64,000 nt of DNA, taken from contig NZ_RHFH01000010.1 of NCBI RefSeq assembly GCF_004745075.1, positions 1 to 64,000 of the forward strand. Direction: 5' to 3'. Under the pieces are notes generated by a model, which worked only from the letters and a program-made list of their open reading frames with translations, ran no database searches and was not told the origin of the DNA. This DNA is from Brevibacterium sp. S111 (GTDB lineage Bacteria > Actinomycetota > Actinomycetes > Actinomycetales > Brevibacteriaceae). This document shows positions 17,803 to 25,968 of the stretch, in pieces. The position numbers and the translations under genes were made by a program. Numbering within the stretch: position 1 is the first letter of the stretch; each line of letters starts with the position of its first letter.

Positions 17803-19062
17803 TCAGCCGACCTTGAGCTTCTCGAAACTCGCCAGGCGCACGCAGGCGACGAGACCCTGGGCGGCGAGCTCCACCTCCTCGAGGGTCGGCATCGTCGGGG
17901 CGATGCGGATGATGCTGTTGCTCGGATCCAGCCCATAGGGGTGGGTGGCCCCGGCCGGAGTCAGCTTCACTCCGGCCTCGGCGGCGAGCTTGACGACCCG
18001 GTCGGCGATGCCGTCCATCGTCGTCAGCGTGATGAAGTACCCGCCCTCGGGGGAGGTCCACCGAGCGAGGTCATCGGGTCCGAGCCCGTCTCCGAGGGCC
18101 TTGAGCACGGCGTCGAACTTCGGTGCGATGATCTCAGCGTGTCTGCGCATATGCGCCTCGACACCGGCGGAGTCGGTGAAGAAGCGGACGTGGCGCAGCT
18201 GGTTGATCTTGTCCGGGCCGATCGCGACCTTGCCGAGGTTCGCGGTCATCCAGCCGACGGTGGCGGGTCCTCCGCCGAAGAACGAGACACCGGCACCGGC
18301 ATGGGTGACCTTCGAGGTGGAGGCGAAGATCCACGCACGTTCGGGGTGTCCGGTCTCGGCGCACAGGCTGAGGATGTCGACGTTGTCCGGATGGTCCTCC
18401 CGCAGATGGTGCAGCGCATAGGCGTTGTCCCACAGCAGCGCGAAATCCGGGGCAGCGGCCGGCATCTGCGCCAGCTCGCGGGCGCGTTTGTCCGTGATGG
18501 TGATTCCGGTGGGGTTCGAATACATCGGCACCACCCACATCCCCTTGACTGCGGGGTCCTCGGCCAGACGCTGTGCCTCGGCGAGGTCAGGACCCTCATC
18601 GTCCATGGGAATCGACAGCAGCTCGAATCCGAGTGATTCGGCCAGCGTGAAGTGCCGGTCATAGCCGGGCACGGGACACAGCAGCTTATGCGGTCCCTGA
18701 CCCCATGGACGATCGTCGACGGCGGTTCCGTGCAGGAGCGCGAACGTCAGGGCCTGGGTCATGAACGTCAGCGAGGCATTGCCGCCGGCCAGCAGCTGAG
18801 CGGCCGGGACTTTGAGCAGCGGTGCGAAGATCTCGCGCAGTTCGATGAGCCCCTCCGCGCCGCCGTAGTTGCGGGTGTCGACCCCGCTGGGCGTGAACAC
18901 ATCGTCACCGGAGACCATGGTGAGCAGATCGGCTGCGAGATCGAGCTGTGCGGGAGCGGGCTTGCCGCGGGTGATGTCGAGCTTGAGTCCACGGGAAGCG
19001 AATTCCTCGTACGCGGCGGACGCCTCATCGAGGCGTGATTGCAGATCGGACGGTGAGGACAT
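17803..19062 (-). CDS. aspT: Aspartate aminotransferase, AspT (subgroup Ic) type
   Basis: A PLP-dependent fold-type I aminotransferase of 419 residues. It matches the Corynebacterium glutamicum AspT pattern closely: LKLDITRGKPAPAQLD near the N-terminus, CPVPGYDRHF, VVPMYSNPTG, WDNAYALHHL and the PLP lysine region STSKVTHAGAGVSFF. AspT interconverts aspartate and 2-oxoglutarate with oxaloacetate and glutamate. The start ATG 19062 is preceded by GAAGGAG. It is divergent from the methyltransferase gene. Confidence 0.9.
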   Translation of the reverse strand: MSSPSDLQSRLDEASAAYEEFASRGLKLDITRGKPAPAQLDLAADLLTMVSGDDVFTPSGVDTRNYGGAEGLIELREIFAPLLKVPAAQLLAGGNASLTFMTQALTFALLHGTAVDDRPWGQGPHKLLCPVPGYDRHFTLAESLGFELLSIPMDDEGPDLAEAQRLAEDPAVKGMWVVPMYSNPTGITITDKRARELAQMPAAAPDFALLWDNAYALHHLREDHPDNVDILSLCAETGHPERAWIFASTSKVTHAGAGVSFFGGGPATVGWMTANLGKVAIGPDKINQLRHVRFFTDSAGVEAHMRRHAEIIAPKFDAVLKALGDGLGPDDLARWTSPEGGYFITLTTMDGIADRVVKLAAEAGVKLTPAGATHPYGLDPSNSIIRIAPTMPTLEEVELAAQGLVACVRLASFEKLKVG

Positions 19063-19216
19063 GAGGGCTCCTTCGAGCTGGGATCGGGCCGGTGCCTCCA
19101 TCCTAACGACCCCGCCCGGCGCGGTGGACTATCGACCCAGTTCTGAGCGGCAAGGATAGAGTTGTGCACAGCGGTGACGTCGAGCGCCGAAACCGATGAG
19201 TCGAAAGGCGGACACG

Positions 19217-19951
19217 ATGGTGCGACCACGGGCGCGGGCCTCACACGGGCGCGGTTTCGGTGCCCAGGCCGAGATCTACGAGGAGGTCCGTCCCGGCTAT
19301 CCCGGGTCCGCTGTCGATCTCGCCCTCACCGGCCGGACACACGGCTGGGCCGGTCTGCGGGTGTGCGATCTCGGCGCGGGAACGGGAATTCTCAGCCGAG
19401 AGCTGCTCGAACGCGGAAGCGAGGTCACTGCCGTCGACCCCGACACGGTGGCACTCGAGAGCAATCGAGCACCCAGTCGGGTCGGTACGGCCGAAGCGAC
19501 GGGACTGGAAGCAGGCAGCGTCGACCTCGTCACCGTCGCGCAGGCCTGGCATTGGTTCGACGAGGCGGCCGCGGCCGCCGAGATCGCTCGGATCCTCGTG
19601 CCCGGCGGCAGGCTGCTCATCCTCATCAACCAGCTCGACGTGCGCGTCGACTGGGTGCTTCGTCTGAGCCGGATCATGCATGCCGGTGACGTCTACCGTC
19701 CGCAGTATCGTCCGCAGCCGGGTGCTGGGCTCGAACTCATCGCCGATCGGCTCGTCGAGTTCACGACCCCACTCGACGTCGACGGCATCGTCGACCTCGC
19801 TCGCACCCGCTCCTATTGGCTGCGATCGAACGAAGCGACCCGCACCCGGGTGGAGACGAATCTGCGCGGATACTTCCGCGACGAACATCCGGTCTCAGGC
19901 ACCGTGGATGTCCCGTACATGTGTCTGGCCTACCTGCTCGAGCTGTCATGA
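19217..19951 (+). CDS. Class I SAM-dependent methyltransferase
   Basis: A 244-residue UbiE/Methyltransf_11-like protein. The SAM-binding motif I is VCDLGAGTGILSREL, followed by the acidic motif VTAVDPD and the AWHWFD segment seen in many actinobacterial small-molecule methyltransferases. The N-terminal RARASHGRGFGAQAEIYEEVRPGYP (given in part) is also typical of that group. I chose ATG 19217, which has AAGGCGG seven bases upstream, rather than ATG 19196. The substrate cannot be told from sequence and no pathway genes are adjacent. Confidence 0.8.
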   Translation: MVRPRARASHGRGFGAQAEIYEEVRPGYPGSAVDLALTGRTHGWAGLRVCDLGAGTGILSRELLERGSEVTAVDPDTVALESNRAPSRVGTAEATGLEAGSVDLVTVAQAWHWFDEAAAAAEIARILVPGGRLLILINQLDVRVDWVLRLSRIMHAGDVYRPQYRPQPGAGLELIADRLVEFTTPLDVDGIVDLARTRSYWLRSNEATRTRVETNLRGYFRDEHPVSGTVDVPYMCLAYLLELS

Positions 19952-19994
19952 GCGCGGTGCTGTCTGGAAGGGCAGGAGTGTCCGACAACGACGA

Positions 19995-20027
19995 ACGGCG
20001 GGCCGCACCCGAGGTGCGGCCCGCCGT
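19995..20027. terminator. Bidirectional terminator between methyltransferase and hsp20
   Basis: ACGGCGGGCCGCACC (19995-20009) pairs perfectly with 20013-20027 across a 3-base loop, between two convergent genes. Confidence 0.85.
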
Positions 20028-20045
20028 GTCGGATCTGCCGGTCGA

Positions 20046-20531
20046 TCAGTCGGCAGAGCCGCCGGTCGCGGTGTCAGCGGCCGGTCCGCCGTCGGTCGAT
20101 GTCGATTCGACGACCTCGGCGCTGCCGGACGCGGAGGTGTGGGACACGGTGATCTTCCGGGGGCGGGCCTCCTCGGCGACGGGGATCGTCAGGGTGAGCA
20201 CGCCGTCGCTGTAGTCGGCGCGGATGCGGTCGAGTGCCACGCGGTTGCCGAGCGTGAGCTGGCGCGCGTAGGTGCCGTTCGTCCGTTCCCGGGTCAGCCA
20301 CTTCACGTCCTTGTCCGCGACCTCGGATTCGCGGCGTGCGCGAACCGTGAGCGTGCGGTCCTCGACATCGACATCGATGCTGCTCGGGTCGACGCCGGGC
20401 ATGTCGATGCGGGCGATGAAGACCTCGCCGTCGCGGTAGAGATCCATGGGCAGGGTCGTTGAGTTCGGGGTGCGAGTGACCTCGGAGAAGAAGCGGTCGA
20501 GGTCACGGATGGGATCGAATCGTGTAGCCAT
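20046..20531 (-). CDS. Small heat-shock protein, Hsp20/alpha-crystallin family
   Basis: An ATP-independent holdase chaperone of 161 residues. The alpha-crystallin domain spans about residues 35-130, with MDLYRDGEVFIARIDMPGV, the beta strand region VEDRTLTVRARRE, and the terminal GVLTLTIPV, the counterpart of the GVLxxxxP signature. The start ATG 20531 follows AAAGGA. The promoter region carries a HAIR operator for HspR overlapping a sigma-H/R-type promoter, recalling Mycobacterium acr2. A disordered Ser/Thr/Gly tail ends the protein. Confidence 0.92.
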   Translation of the reverse strand: MATRFDPIRDLDRFFSEVTRTPNSTTLPMDLYRDGEVFIARIDMPGVDPSSIDVDVEDRTLTVRARRESEVADKDVKWLTRERTNGTYARQLTLGNRVALDRIRADYSDGVLTLTIPVAEEARPRKITVSHTSASGSAEVVESTSTDGGPAADTATGGSAD

Positions 20532-20557
20532 GTGCGTCCTTTCGTTCGGTTGCTCTA

Positions 20558-20576
20558 TTGAGTCAAACACACTCAA
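20558..20576. promoter_or_regulatory. HAIR operator (HspR site) upstream of hsp20
   Basis: TTGAGT (20558-20563), a 7-base spacer, then ACTCAA (20571-20576) is the HAIR consensus (CTTGAGT-N7-ACTCAAG) with only the outermost base differing on each side. It stands 27 bases before the hsp20 start. HspR, with DnaK, is expected to repress here and release on heat stress. Confidence 0.8.
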
Positions 20577-20591
20577 CTTTGAAATGATTCC
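20566..20591 (-). promoter_or_regulatory. Sigma-H/sigma-R type promoter for hsp20
   Basis: On the minus strand GGAAT (20591-20587) and GTT (20568-20566) are 18 bases apart, exactly the sigma-R/sigma-H consensus layout. The GTT lies in the HAIR spacer, so HspR binding would cover the -10. The inferred start of transcription leaves a leader of about 28 bases containing the ribosome binding site. Confidence 0.65.
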
Positions 20592-20744
20592 GAACTCATG
20601 AAACTCACAGTTCTGCGAGTCCGGTTCGGGTGCTGCGTGACCGGCCCGCCGTCACCGTGCTCATCGCTGAGGCGGTCCTTCGCGGAGTCGTTCCTTCCGG
20701 TGCGCTGGCCAGCGAGCCGAGGGCTCTGGTTTCGTCTCCGACGA

Positions 20745-20789
20745 TGACGAAGGGCGGCCGATTCACTGGGAATCGACCGCCCTTCGTCA
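20745..20789. terminator. Terminator after ferritin
   Basis: TGACGAAGGGCGG...CGATT (20745-20763) pairs with AATCG...CCGCCCTTCGTCA (20771-20789), with one internal mismatch and a 7-base loop. It lies just past the ferritin stop codon. Confidence 0.75.
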
Positions 20790-20826
20790 CTGCGGGCGCA
20801 GCGGGCTCAACCGTCGTGAGTTCCGA

Positions 20827-21342
20827 TCACTCGCCGTCGGCGGTGATGTCGGGGTGACGCGATCCGAGTTCGGAATCGATGCGCAGCACGCCCGAGCCGT
20901 CTTCGCCGACGCGCTCGAGGCGGCCGATGATCTCGGAGATGCTCGACTCCTCCTCGACCTGCTCGTCGATGAACCAGTGCAGCAGCGGCAGGACGTCGAG
21001 GTCGGTTTCGGCCTGAGCGGTGCGGTAGAGGTTGCGGATGGATTCGGAGACCTTCTCCTCATGGGCCAGTGCGGCCTTGAAGAAGTCGATCGGCTGCGAG
21101 CCGGAGACCTTCGGAGCAGCGATATCGCCGATCTGAGGAGCGAATCCGCGGTCGAGGCAGTGCTGAGTGAACTTGGCGGCGTGAACCTGCTCTTCCTCGG
21201 ACTGGGCGCGCATCCAGCGAGTCATTCCGGGGAGGTCGAGGTCGTCGAGCTGAATCGACAGCTGCAGGTAGACCAGCGAGGCCTCGAGTTCGAGGGTGAC
21301 CTGCTCGTTGAGGACCTTCTGCATGGCGGGGCTCAGGTGCAT
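20827..21342 (-). CDS. Ferritin (non-heme iron storage)
   Basis: A 171-residue four-helix ferritin that oxidises and stores iron in a 24-subunit shell. The ferroxidase region is visible as NEQVTLELEASLVYLQLS in helix A and EEEQVHAAKF in helix B, with later acidic residues near HWFIDEQVEEE. There is no heme-binding methionine pattern typical of bacterioferritin. The C-terminal 20 residues extend past the usual fold. It follows an AAGGAGT binding site. Inverted repeats 95-125 bases upstream may carry control, but no clear IdeR box was found. Confidence 0.93.
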   Translation of the reverse strand: MHLSPAMQKVLNEQVTLELEASLVYLQLSIQLDDLDLPGMTRWMRAQSEEEQVHAAKFTQHCLDRGFAPQIGDIAAPKVSGSQPIDFFKAALAHEEKVSESIRNLYRTAQAETDLDVLPLLHWFIDEQVEEESSISEIIGRLERVGEDGSGVLRIDSELGSRHPDITADGE

Positions 21343-21436
21343 CTGTTACTCCTTTGCGATTCTCAAGCGGATCGATTCCGCCTGTACAAGAATATAGTGA
21401 CACCTTTTCTAGAACCGTTCCAGTGTGGAAAGGCTC

Positions 21437-21465
21437 GGCAAACTCCACGCAGGTTTGCCAAACCT
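21437..21465. repeat. Overlapping inverted repeats between ferritin and amidase genes
   Basis: GGCAAAC (21437-21443) and GTTTGCC (21453-21459) form an inverted repeat with 9-base spacing. AGGTTTG and CAAACCT around a central C (21451-21465) form a second, overlapping palindrome. It could be an operator for ferritin or the terminator of the amidase operon; poor U-richness and the double symmetry favour an operator slightly. Confidence 0.5.
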
Positions 21466-21479
21466 CTCCGCACTCGCCC

Positions 21480-22913
21480 TCAGAGCCGCGGATGTGAAGC
21501 GTGGTGCCCGGTGGCGACTTCGAAGGCGTGGGCGATGCGCAGCAGATCGACATCGGCGCCCGGCCTGGCGACGATCTGCACGCCCACCGGCAGTCCCGAA
21601 GCGGAGAAGCCCGCAGGGACGGAGATCGCCGGACAGCCCGTGGCCGAGATGAGGCACAGGGACCGCATCCAGTCGAGGTAGTTCTCCAGCTGCACGCCAT
21701 TGATCTCGGTCGGGTATTCGATGCCCGCGTCGAAGGGCAGCACCTGAGAGGTTGTGAGCACGAGCACGTCATGGTCGGCGAAGTATCGTTCGACTTCGCT
21801 GTGCAGACGCGCACGGGCCGCCTCCGCCGAGGCCACCTCGGCGCCGGTGAGATCGAGCCCCATGCGGATGTTCCAGCGGACCGAGGCCTTGACCTGGTCG
21901 GTATGGGCCGCAGCCAGCCGCCCCCAGGATCCGACGAAGTCCAGCGCGCGGCGGACACCGAAGACTTCATCGGCGTCGCGCAGGTCGGGAATCGTGTCGT
22001 CGACGTCCGCACCGAGATCGGTGAAGACGCCGGCACTGTCAGCAACGATCCGGGCCACCTCCTCGGCGACCGGGAAGAGCCCGCCGAGATCCGGGGAGAA
22101 CCCGACCCTGACTCCGGTGAGGTCGGGGGAGTGGGAAGCGCCGAGAGCGAACTGAGGAAGGTCGAACACGCTGCCGGGCTCCGGACAGGACCGAGGGCAC
22201 AGCGGATCGGGGCCGGCGGCCACGGACATGAGCAGAGCGACGTCGGAGACCGTGCGGGCCATGAAGCCGCCCTGAGCCAGCCACGCATACGGATCGGCCG
22301 GAGGTATGTGCGGGATGCGACCGTTGCTCGGCCTCATCCCCACGACATTGTTGAACGAGGCCGGGGAGCGCAGCGAACCGCCCATGTCCGAACCGTCGCC
22401 GGACGCTTGGATGCCGGCGGCCAGCACCGCTCCCACCCCTCCGGAGGACCCTGACGCCGACTTCGTCGGATCATAGGGATTCACGGTCGTACCGAACACC
22501 GGGTTGAACGTGTGCGAACCGGCGGCGAACTCAGGCACATTCGTCTTGCCCGTCGTTGTGATCCCTGCCCGCTTGAGCCGGGCGATGATGAGCGAGTCGG
22601 ACTCGGGCACACGGGCGGCCATGAGCGGTGAGCCCCAGGTCGTGCGCATCCCGGCCGTGTCATGCGTGTCCTTGTGCGTCATCGGCACCCCGTGAAGGGC
22701 CCCGAGACTCTCCCCACGCGCCGCAGCCGCATCCGCCGCCTCCGCCTGGATGAGAGCCGCCTCGTCATCGCGGGTGACGACCGCGTTGAGGATCGGATTG
22801 ACCGCATCGATGCGCTCAAGGTGGGCCTCCAGCGCCTCGCGAGCCGAGATCTCCTTGGCAGCGATCCGGGCGGCGAGCTCCCGGGTCGACCACCACAGCG
22901 ATTCCTCACTCAT
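21480..22913 (-). CDS. Amidase, amidase-signature family
   Basis: A 477-residue amide hydrolase with the Ser-cisSer-Lys triad: Lys81 in MTHKDTHD, the cis-serine in SASGSSGGVG (near residue 156) and the nucleophile Ser180 in GSDMGGSLRSP. Length and motifs are complete. Amidase-signature enzymes hydrolyse many amides, so substrate is open. It is the last gene of a four-gene minus-strand operon, starting four bases after the M20 hydrolase stop, so the two hydrolases are probably made together and act in sequence. Confidence 0.92.
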   Translation of the reverse strand: MSEESLWWSTRELAARIAAKEISAREALEAHLERIDAVNPILNAVVTRDDEAALIQAEAADAAAARGESLGALHGVPMTHKDTHDTAGMRTTWGSPLMAARVPESDSLIIARLKRAGITTTGKTNVPEFAAGSHTFNPVFGTTVNPYDPTKSASGSSGGVGAVLAAGIQASGDGSDMGGSLRSPASFNNVVGMRPSNGRIPHIPPADPYAWLAQGGFMARTVSDVALLMSVAAGPDPLCPRSCPEPGSVFDLPQFALGASHSPDLTGVRVGFSPDLGGLFPVAEEVARIVADSAGVFTDLGADVDDTIPDLRDADEVFGVRRALDFVGSWGRLAAAHTDQVKASVRWNIRMGLDLTGAEVASAEAARARLHSEVERYFADHDVLVLTTSQVLPFDAGIEYPTEINGVQLENYLDWMRSLCLISATGCPAISVPAGFSASGLPVGVQIVARPGADVDLLRIAHAFEVATGHHASHPRL

Positions 22914-22917
22914 CGGA

Positions 22918-24150
22918 TCACCGTCCGACCTTGCTCAGCACCGCCGACAGCGCGGCGCGGATGCCCGTTTCCAATGTGGTCTCGACGTCGTCGGGGGCGA
23001 AGAACGGGGAGTGGTTGCCGGCCGGGGCTTCGGAGCCGGAGAACTTGGCGGGGGAGTAGCCGCCGAAGAACCAATACACGTACGGGACTCCGATGTCGTC
23101 GCCGAAGGCACCGACATCCTCGCTGCCGGTGGCCGGCTTCTGGAGGTGGATCTGTTCGGCTCCCAGCTCGGCACCGACATGCTCGAGGAAGCCTGCCGTC
23201 TCCTCCGGGTCGTTGAAGCAGCGGGGGAACCCGTACATCTCCTCGATCTCGGGCTCCGGAGCACCGGATGCCAGCGCCTCGGCGAGGATGATGCGTCGGA
23301 CTCGGTCGAGGACGACCTCACGGACCTCCTCGGTGAAGGTGCGGATATTGAGTTTGAACTCCGCGGAATCCGGAATGATGTTCTCCTTGAGCCCGCCGTG
23401 GAACGTGCCGACGGTCACGACCGCCATGTCGTTGCCGGCGATCTCACGGGAGACGACCGACTGCAGACGGGTGATCATGTAGGCGCCGAGCACGATGGGA
23501 TCGATGGCGCTCTCCGGCTGTGAGCCGTGGGCCTGCTTGCCCTTGACCGTCACGCGCAGACAGTCGGACATCGCCATCGCGGTGCCCTTGCTGACGTAGA
23601 TGTGTCCGGCAGGAACGGGCCACACGTGCTGACCGTAGATGACCTCGGGGCGCACGATCCGGTCCCAAAGTCCGTCGTCGAGCATGGCGCGGGCCCCCTG
23701 ACCGGTCTCCTCACCGGGCTGGAAGAGCATGACCACACTGCCGGACCACAGATCCTTGTGCTCAACGAGGTATTTCGCGAGGTAGAGCCCGACGGTGATG
23801 TGGGTGTCATGGCCGCAGCCGTGCATGACCTGCGTCGTCGTGCCGTCGGGCAGGGTGCCTTCGGCGGTGGAGGCGTAGTCGAGTCCGGTGTCCTCGGCGA
23901 TCGGCAGTCCGTCGGTGTCCGCACGGTAGCCGACCACCGGTCCGCTGCCGTTCTCGATGACGGCGACGACTCCTGTGCCGCCGAAGCGGTGCGTGGTCAG
24001 TCCCATCGCCGTGAGTCGGGAGTCGATCTCTGCTGCGGTGCGGGTCTCCTGCATCGACAGTTCGGGGGTGCGGTGGAAGTCCTTGTAGTCCGCGACGATC
24101 TGGCCGAGGTCGGCCGTGAGTGACTGGCGGAGTACGGGGTTGAGAGACAT
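22918..24150 (-). CDS. M20-family amidohydrolase (aminoacylase / hippurate hydrolase type)
   Basis: A 410-residue metallohydrolase of the M20D group, which usually cleaves N-acyl amino acids or similar conjugates. Metal-binding segments are visible: MHGCGHDTHI, then QPGEETGQGARAML with the general-base region, and a late PATGSEDVGAFG histidine/aspartate region. The start ATG 24150 follows AAAGGAC. Codons further upstream in the open frame are unconserved. It lies between a membrane-protein pair upstream and the amidase downstream, fitting uptake and stepwise hydrolysis of an amide. Confidence 0.92.
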   Translation of the reverse strand: MSLNPVLRQSLTADLGQIVADYKDFHRTPELSMQETRTAAEIDSRLTAMGLTTHRFGGTGVVAVIENGSGPVVGYRADTDGLPIAEDTGLDYASTAEGTLPDGTTTQVMHGCGHDTHITVGLYLAKYLVEHKDLWSGSVVMLFQPGEETGQGARAMLDDGLWDRIVRPEVIYGQHVWPVPAGHIYVSKGTAMAMSDCLRVTVKGKQAHGSQPESAIDPIVLGAYMITRLQSVVSREIAGNDMAVVTVGTFHGGLKENIIPDSAEFKLNIRTFTEEVREVVLDRVRRIILAEALASGAPEPEIEEMYGFPRCFNDPEETAGFLEHVGAELGAEQIHLQKPATGSEDVGAFGDDIGVPYVYWFFGGYSPAKFSGSEAPAGNHSPFFAPDDVETTLETGIRAALSAVLSKVGR

Positions 24151-24227
24151 GGTGTCCTTTCTGAACCGGTCTTCTGCCATCTTGGCAGGTGTCTGCGGTT
24201 TCGTCTTCGGTGTTCGGGGTCCGGACC

Positions 24228-24956
24228 TCAGTTGATGCCCACGGTGTCTCCACCGCTTCTCGTGTCCGTGACCTTCTTGTTGCGTGTGAACCACGTGATG
24301 AGGATGGTGAGGAAGACGACGATGGCGACGTCGCCGGGAGCCAGCACCGGCACCAGCGGTATGAGCACGAGGATGACCAGAGCCGCCAATCCGAGGGCGA
24401 TGAGCGTCGATTTCACCTGCCGGAGGGAGGCGATGAGCTGAACGGTGACGCCGCCGAGGATGGCCGGGAGGATATAGAGCTTGGCCACGAGCGTGATCGG
24501 TGCGGGAATGAGGGCGACGAGCCAGGTTCCGAGGATGCCGACGAAGATGACCATCGAGGCCACGTGGATGATCGCGGCACCGCAGATGGCCATGGTGGCC
24601 GCGTACTCGCCCTTGCGGGTGCCCGGCTTCGCGCCGATCGTGTCCTGCGCGACGATGGCCGAGGGCAGCAGCTTGTTCGACACGTTGCCGATCATGAAGG
24701 CCTGATACATACCGGCCGGGCCGAGGATGGGGAAGTAGGTGAGCGGTTCCACGATGTAGAAGACACCGTAGACGGCGAAGACCGCGAGGAATCCCTTGAG
24801 GATGTTTCCGAAGTCGACGTTCGCGTCGGCGACGAAGAGGAGATAGAACGGCACCGAGGTGGCGATGAGGAAGCCGATGAAGAGCGTGATCGAGCCCCAG
24901 CGAGTCGTGGTGCGTTCGAAGGCCGCGTGCGAAGGCGAAGTGATGATCGATGACAT
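24228..24956 (-). CDS. Polytopic membrane protein paired with DUF5058
   Basis: A 242-residue protein with six or so hydrophobic helices (for example GSITLFIGFLIATSVPFYLL, AVFAVYGVFYIVEPL, IILVSS-like ILVLIPLVPVLA). Conserved-looking loops are FPILGPAGMYQAFMIGNVSNK and SAIVAQDTIGAKPGTRKGEY. I recall relatives being labelled mechanosensitive channel in some databases, but nothing here shows an MscS fold, and I regard it as an uncharacterised transporter subunit. It starts 11 bases after the DUF5058 stop; the two are almost certainly one system. Confidence 0.7.
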   Translation of the reverse strand: MSSIITSPSHAAFERTTTRWGSITLFIGFLIATSVPFYLLFVADANVDFGNILKGFLAVFAVYGVFYIVEPLTYFPILGPAGMYQAFMIGNVSNKLLPSAIVAQDTIGAKPGTRKGEYAATMAICGAAIIHVASMVIFVGILGTWLVALIPAPITLVAKLYILPAILGGVTVQLIASLRQVKSTLIALGLAALVILVLIPLVPVLAPGDVAIVVFLTILITWFTRNKKVTDTRSGGDTVGIN

Positions 24957-24966
24957 GATGTGCTCC

Positions 24967-25713
24967 TCAGGCTTCGGGCAGGCCGAGACCGGCATAGTGG
25001 GCGAAGTAGGCGGCGACGAGGCCGACGAGCAGGGAGATTCCCAGCCCCCATTCCTTGAGCCAGTTCGCTTTGAGCACCTTGGCCAGGAACAGGCAGATGC
25101 TCATCACGACGGCCGAGACGATGACGGCGATGACATGAGTGGGCGATTTCGGGATCTCGCGGAAGGTCAGTGCCGCGAAGGCCGCGAGCAGTGCGGCACC
25201 GGGGATGATCGACATCAGCGCCGGGTTGACCTTCTCGAGCTTGTGGGTGCTGCGCTTGAAGATCGGAGTGAGGATGAGGGTGGAGATCATCCATCCGGCA
25301 CCCGAGAGGCTCATCGCCATGAGCGCGACGATGAAGACACCGCGAGTGAAGGTTTCGTCACCGAGGTTCGCGCCCATCGTGCCGGCGGCCAGCGAGGCCG
25401 ACGCCACCTCGGTGGCCGCCGAGCCGATGAGGCCGACGCGGACGATGACCGGGGGAGTGCCGAACAGCGGCAGAAGGGCGATGGCCACAAGCACCACGGA
25501 CAGGGACGGGCCGATCGCGGCCACACCTCCGGCACGGAAGGCAGTGCGCACTTCCCGTTGGCTCATCCCAGCCGATTCCGCGTTCTTCTTCACCGCGGTC
25601 ATATAGATGAGTGACTGCACGACGACGACTCCCATCACCGCCATCGCCAGGATCCAGAGAATCGGGGCATTCGCAAGGCCGATGTAGTCGGCCGAACCGC
25701 TGGCCAGGTGCAT
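24967..25713 (-). CDS. DUF5058 family membrane protein
   Basis: A 248-residue protein with about seven membrane helices. The pattern NAPILWILAMAVMGVVVVQS at the N-terminus, a cytoplasmic loop MSQREVRTAFRAGGVAAIGPS, and LIGSAATEVASASLAAG match the DUF5058 family as I know it. Family function is not established. As first gene of an operon with a second membrane protein, an M20 hydrolase and an amidase, it is most simply read as part of a permease for an amide-linked substrate. Two palindromic operator-like sites lie upstream. Confidence 0.8.
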   Translation of the reverse strand: MHLASGSADYIGLANAPILWILAMAVMGVVVVQSLIYMTAVKKNAESAGMSQREVRTAFRAGGVAAIGPSLSVVLVAIALLPLFGTPPVIVRVGLIGSAATEVASASLAAGTMGANLGDETFTRGVFIVALMAMSLSGAGWMISTLILTPIFKRSTHKLEKVNPALMSIIPGAALLAAFAALTFREIPKSPTHVIAVIVSAVVMSICLFLAKVLKANWLKEWGLGISLLVGLVAAYFAHYAGLGLPEA

Positions 25714-25768
25714 GGTCAGCTCCTCACATCATTGTCGAGTTGCAGGGACGCACGACGGCAAGCCTCAG

Positions 25769-25778
25769 TGGTATACCA
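25769..25778. promoter_or_regulatory. Palindrome, candidate GntR (FCD-type) operator
   Basis: TGGTATACCA is a perfect 10-bp palindrome 56 bases before the DUF5058 start. FCD-type GntR regulators often bind TNGTATACNA-like sites. No regulator gene is adjacent. Confidence 0.4.
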
Positions 25779-25803
25779 AAACGCGTGCGTGGTTTCAACA
25801 TAA

Positions 25804-25821
25804 CCTGACCGGTTGGTCAGG
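25804..25821. promoter_or_regulatory. Palindrome, candidate TetR-type operator
   Basis: CCTGACC (25804-25810), GGTT, GGTCAGG (25815-25821) is a perfect 7-bp inverted repeat of the kind bound by TetR regulators, 90 bases upstream of DUF5058. The rest of the gap to 25968 shows no gene. Confidence 0.45.
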
Positions 25822-25968
25822 CACCACAGTTCTGTCGAAAGTTCCCATTAGTCGAGATTGATGTCATCGGTCAGTCTCATCGATTGAATCGATAAGGCCT
25901 CAGCGACGGTCAGTGCCTCAGCAACGGAGACGCAGAAGTGCGAGCGACGGGGGAGTGCGGCCCGGAGT

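Noticed and set aside
24228..24956. Labelling the DUF5058 partner a mechanosensitive channel
   Set aside because: No MscS pore helix or soluble vestibule pattern is visible in the sequence; the label seems unsupported.
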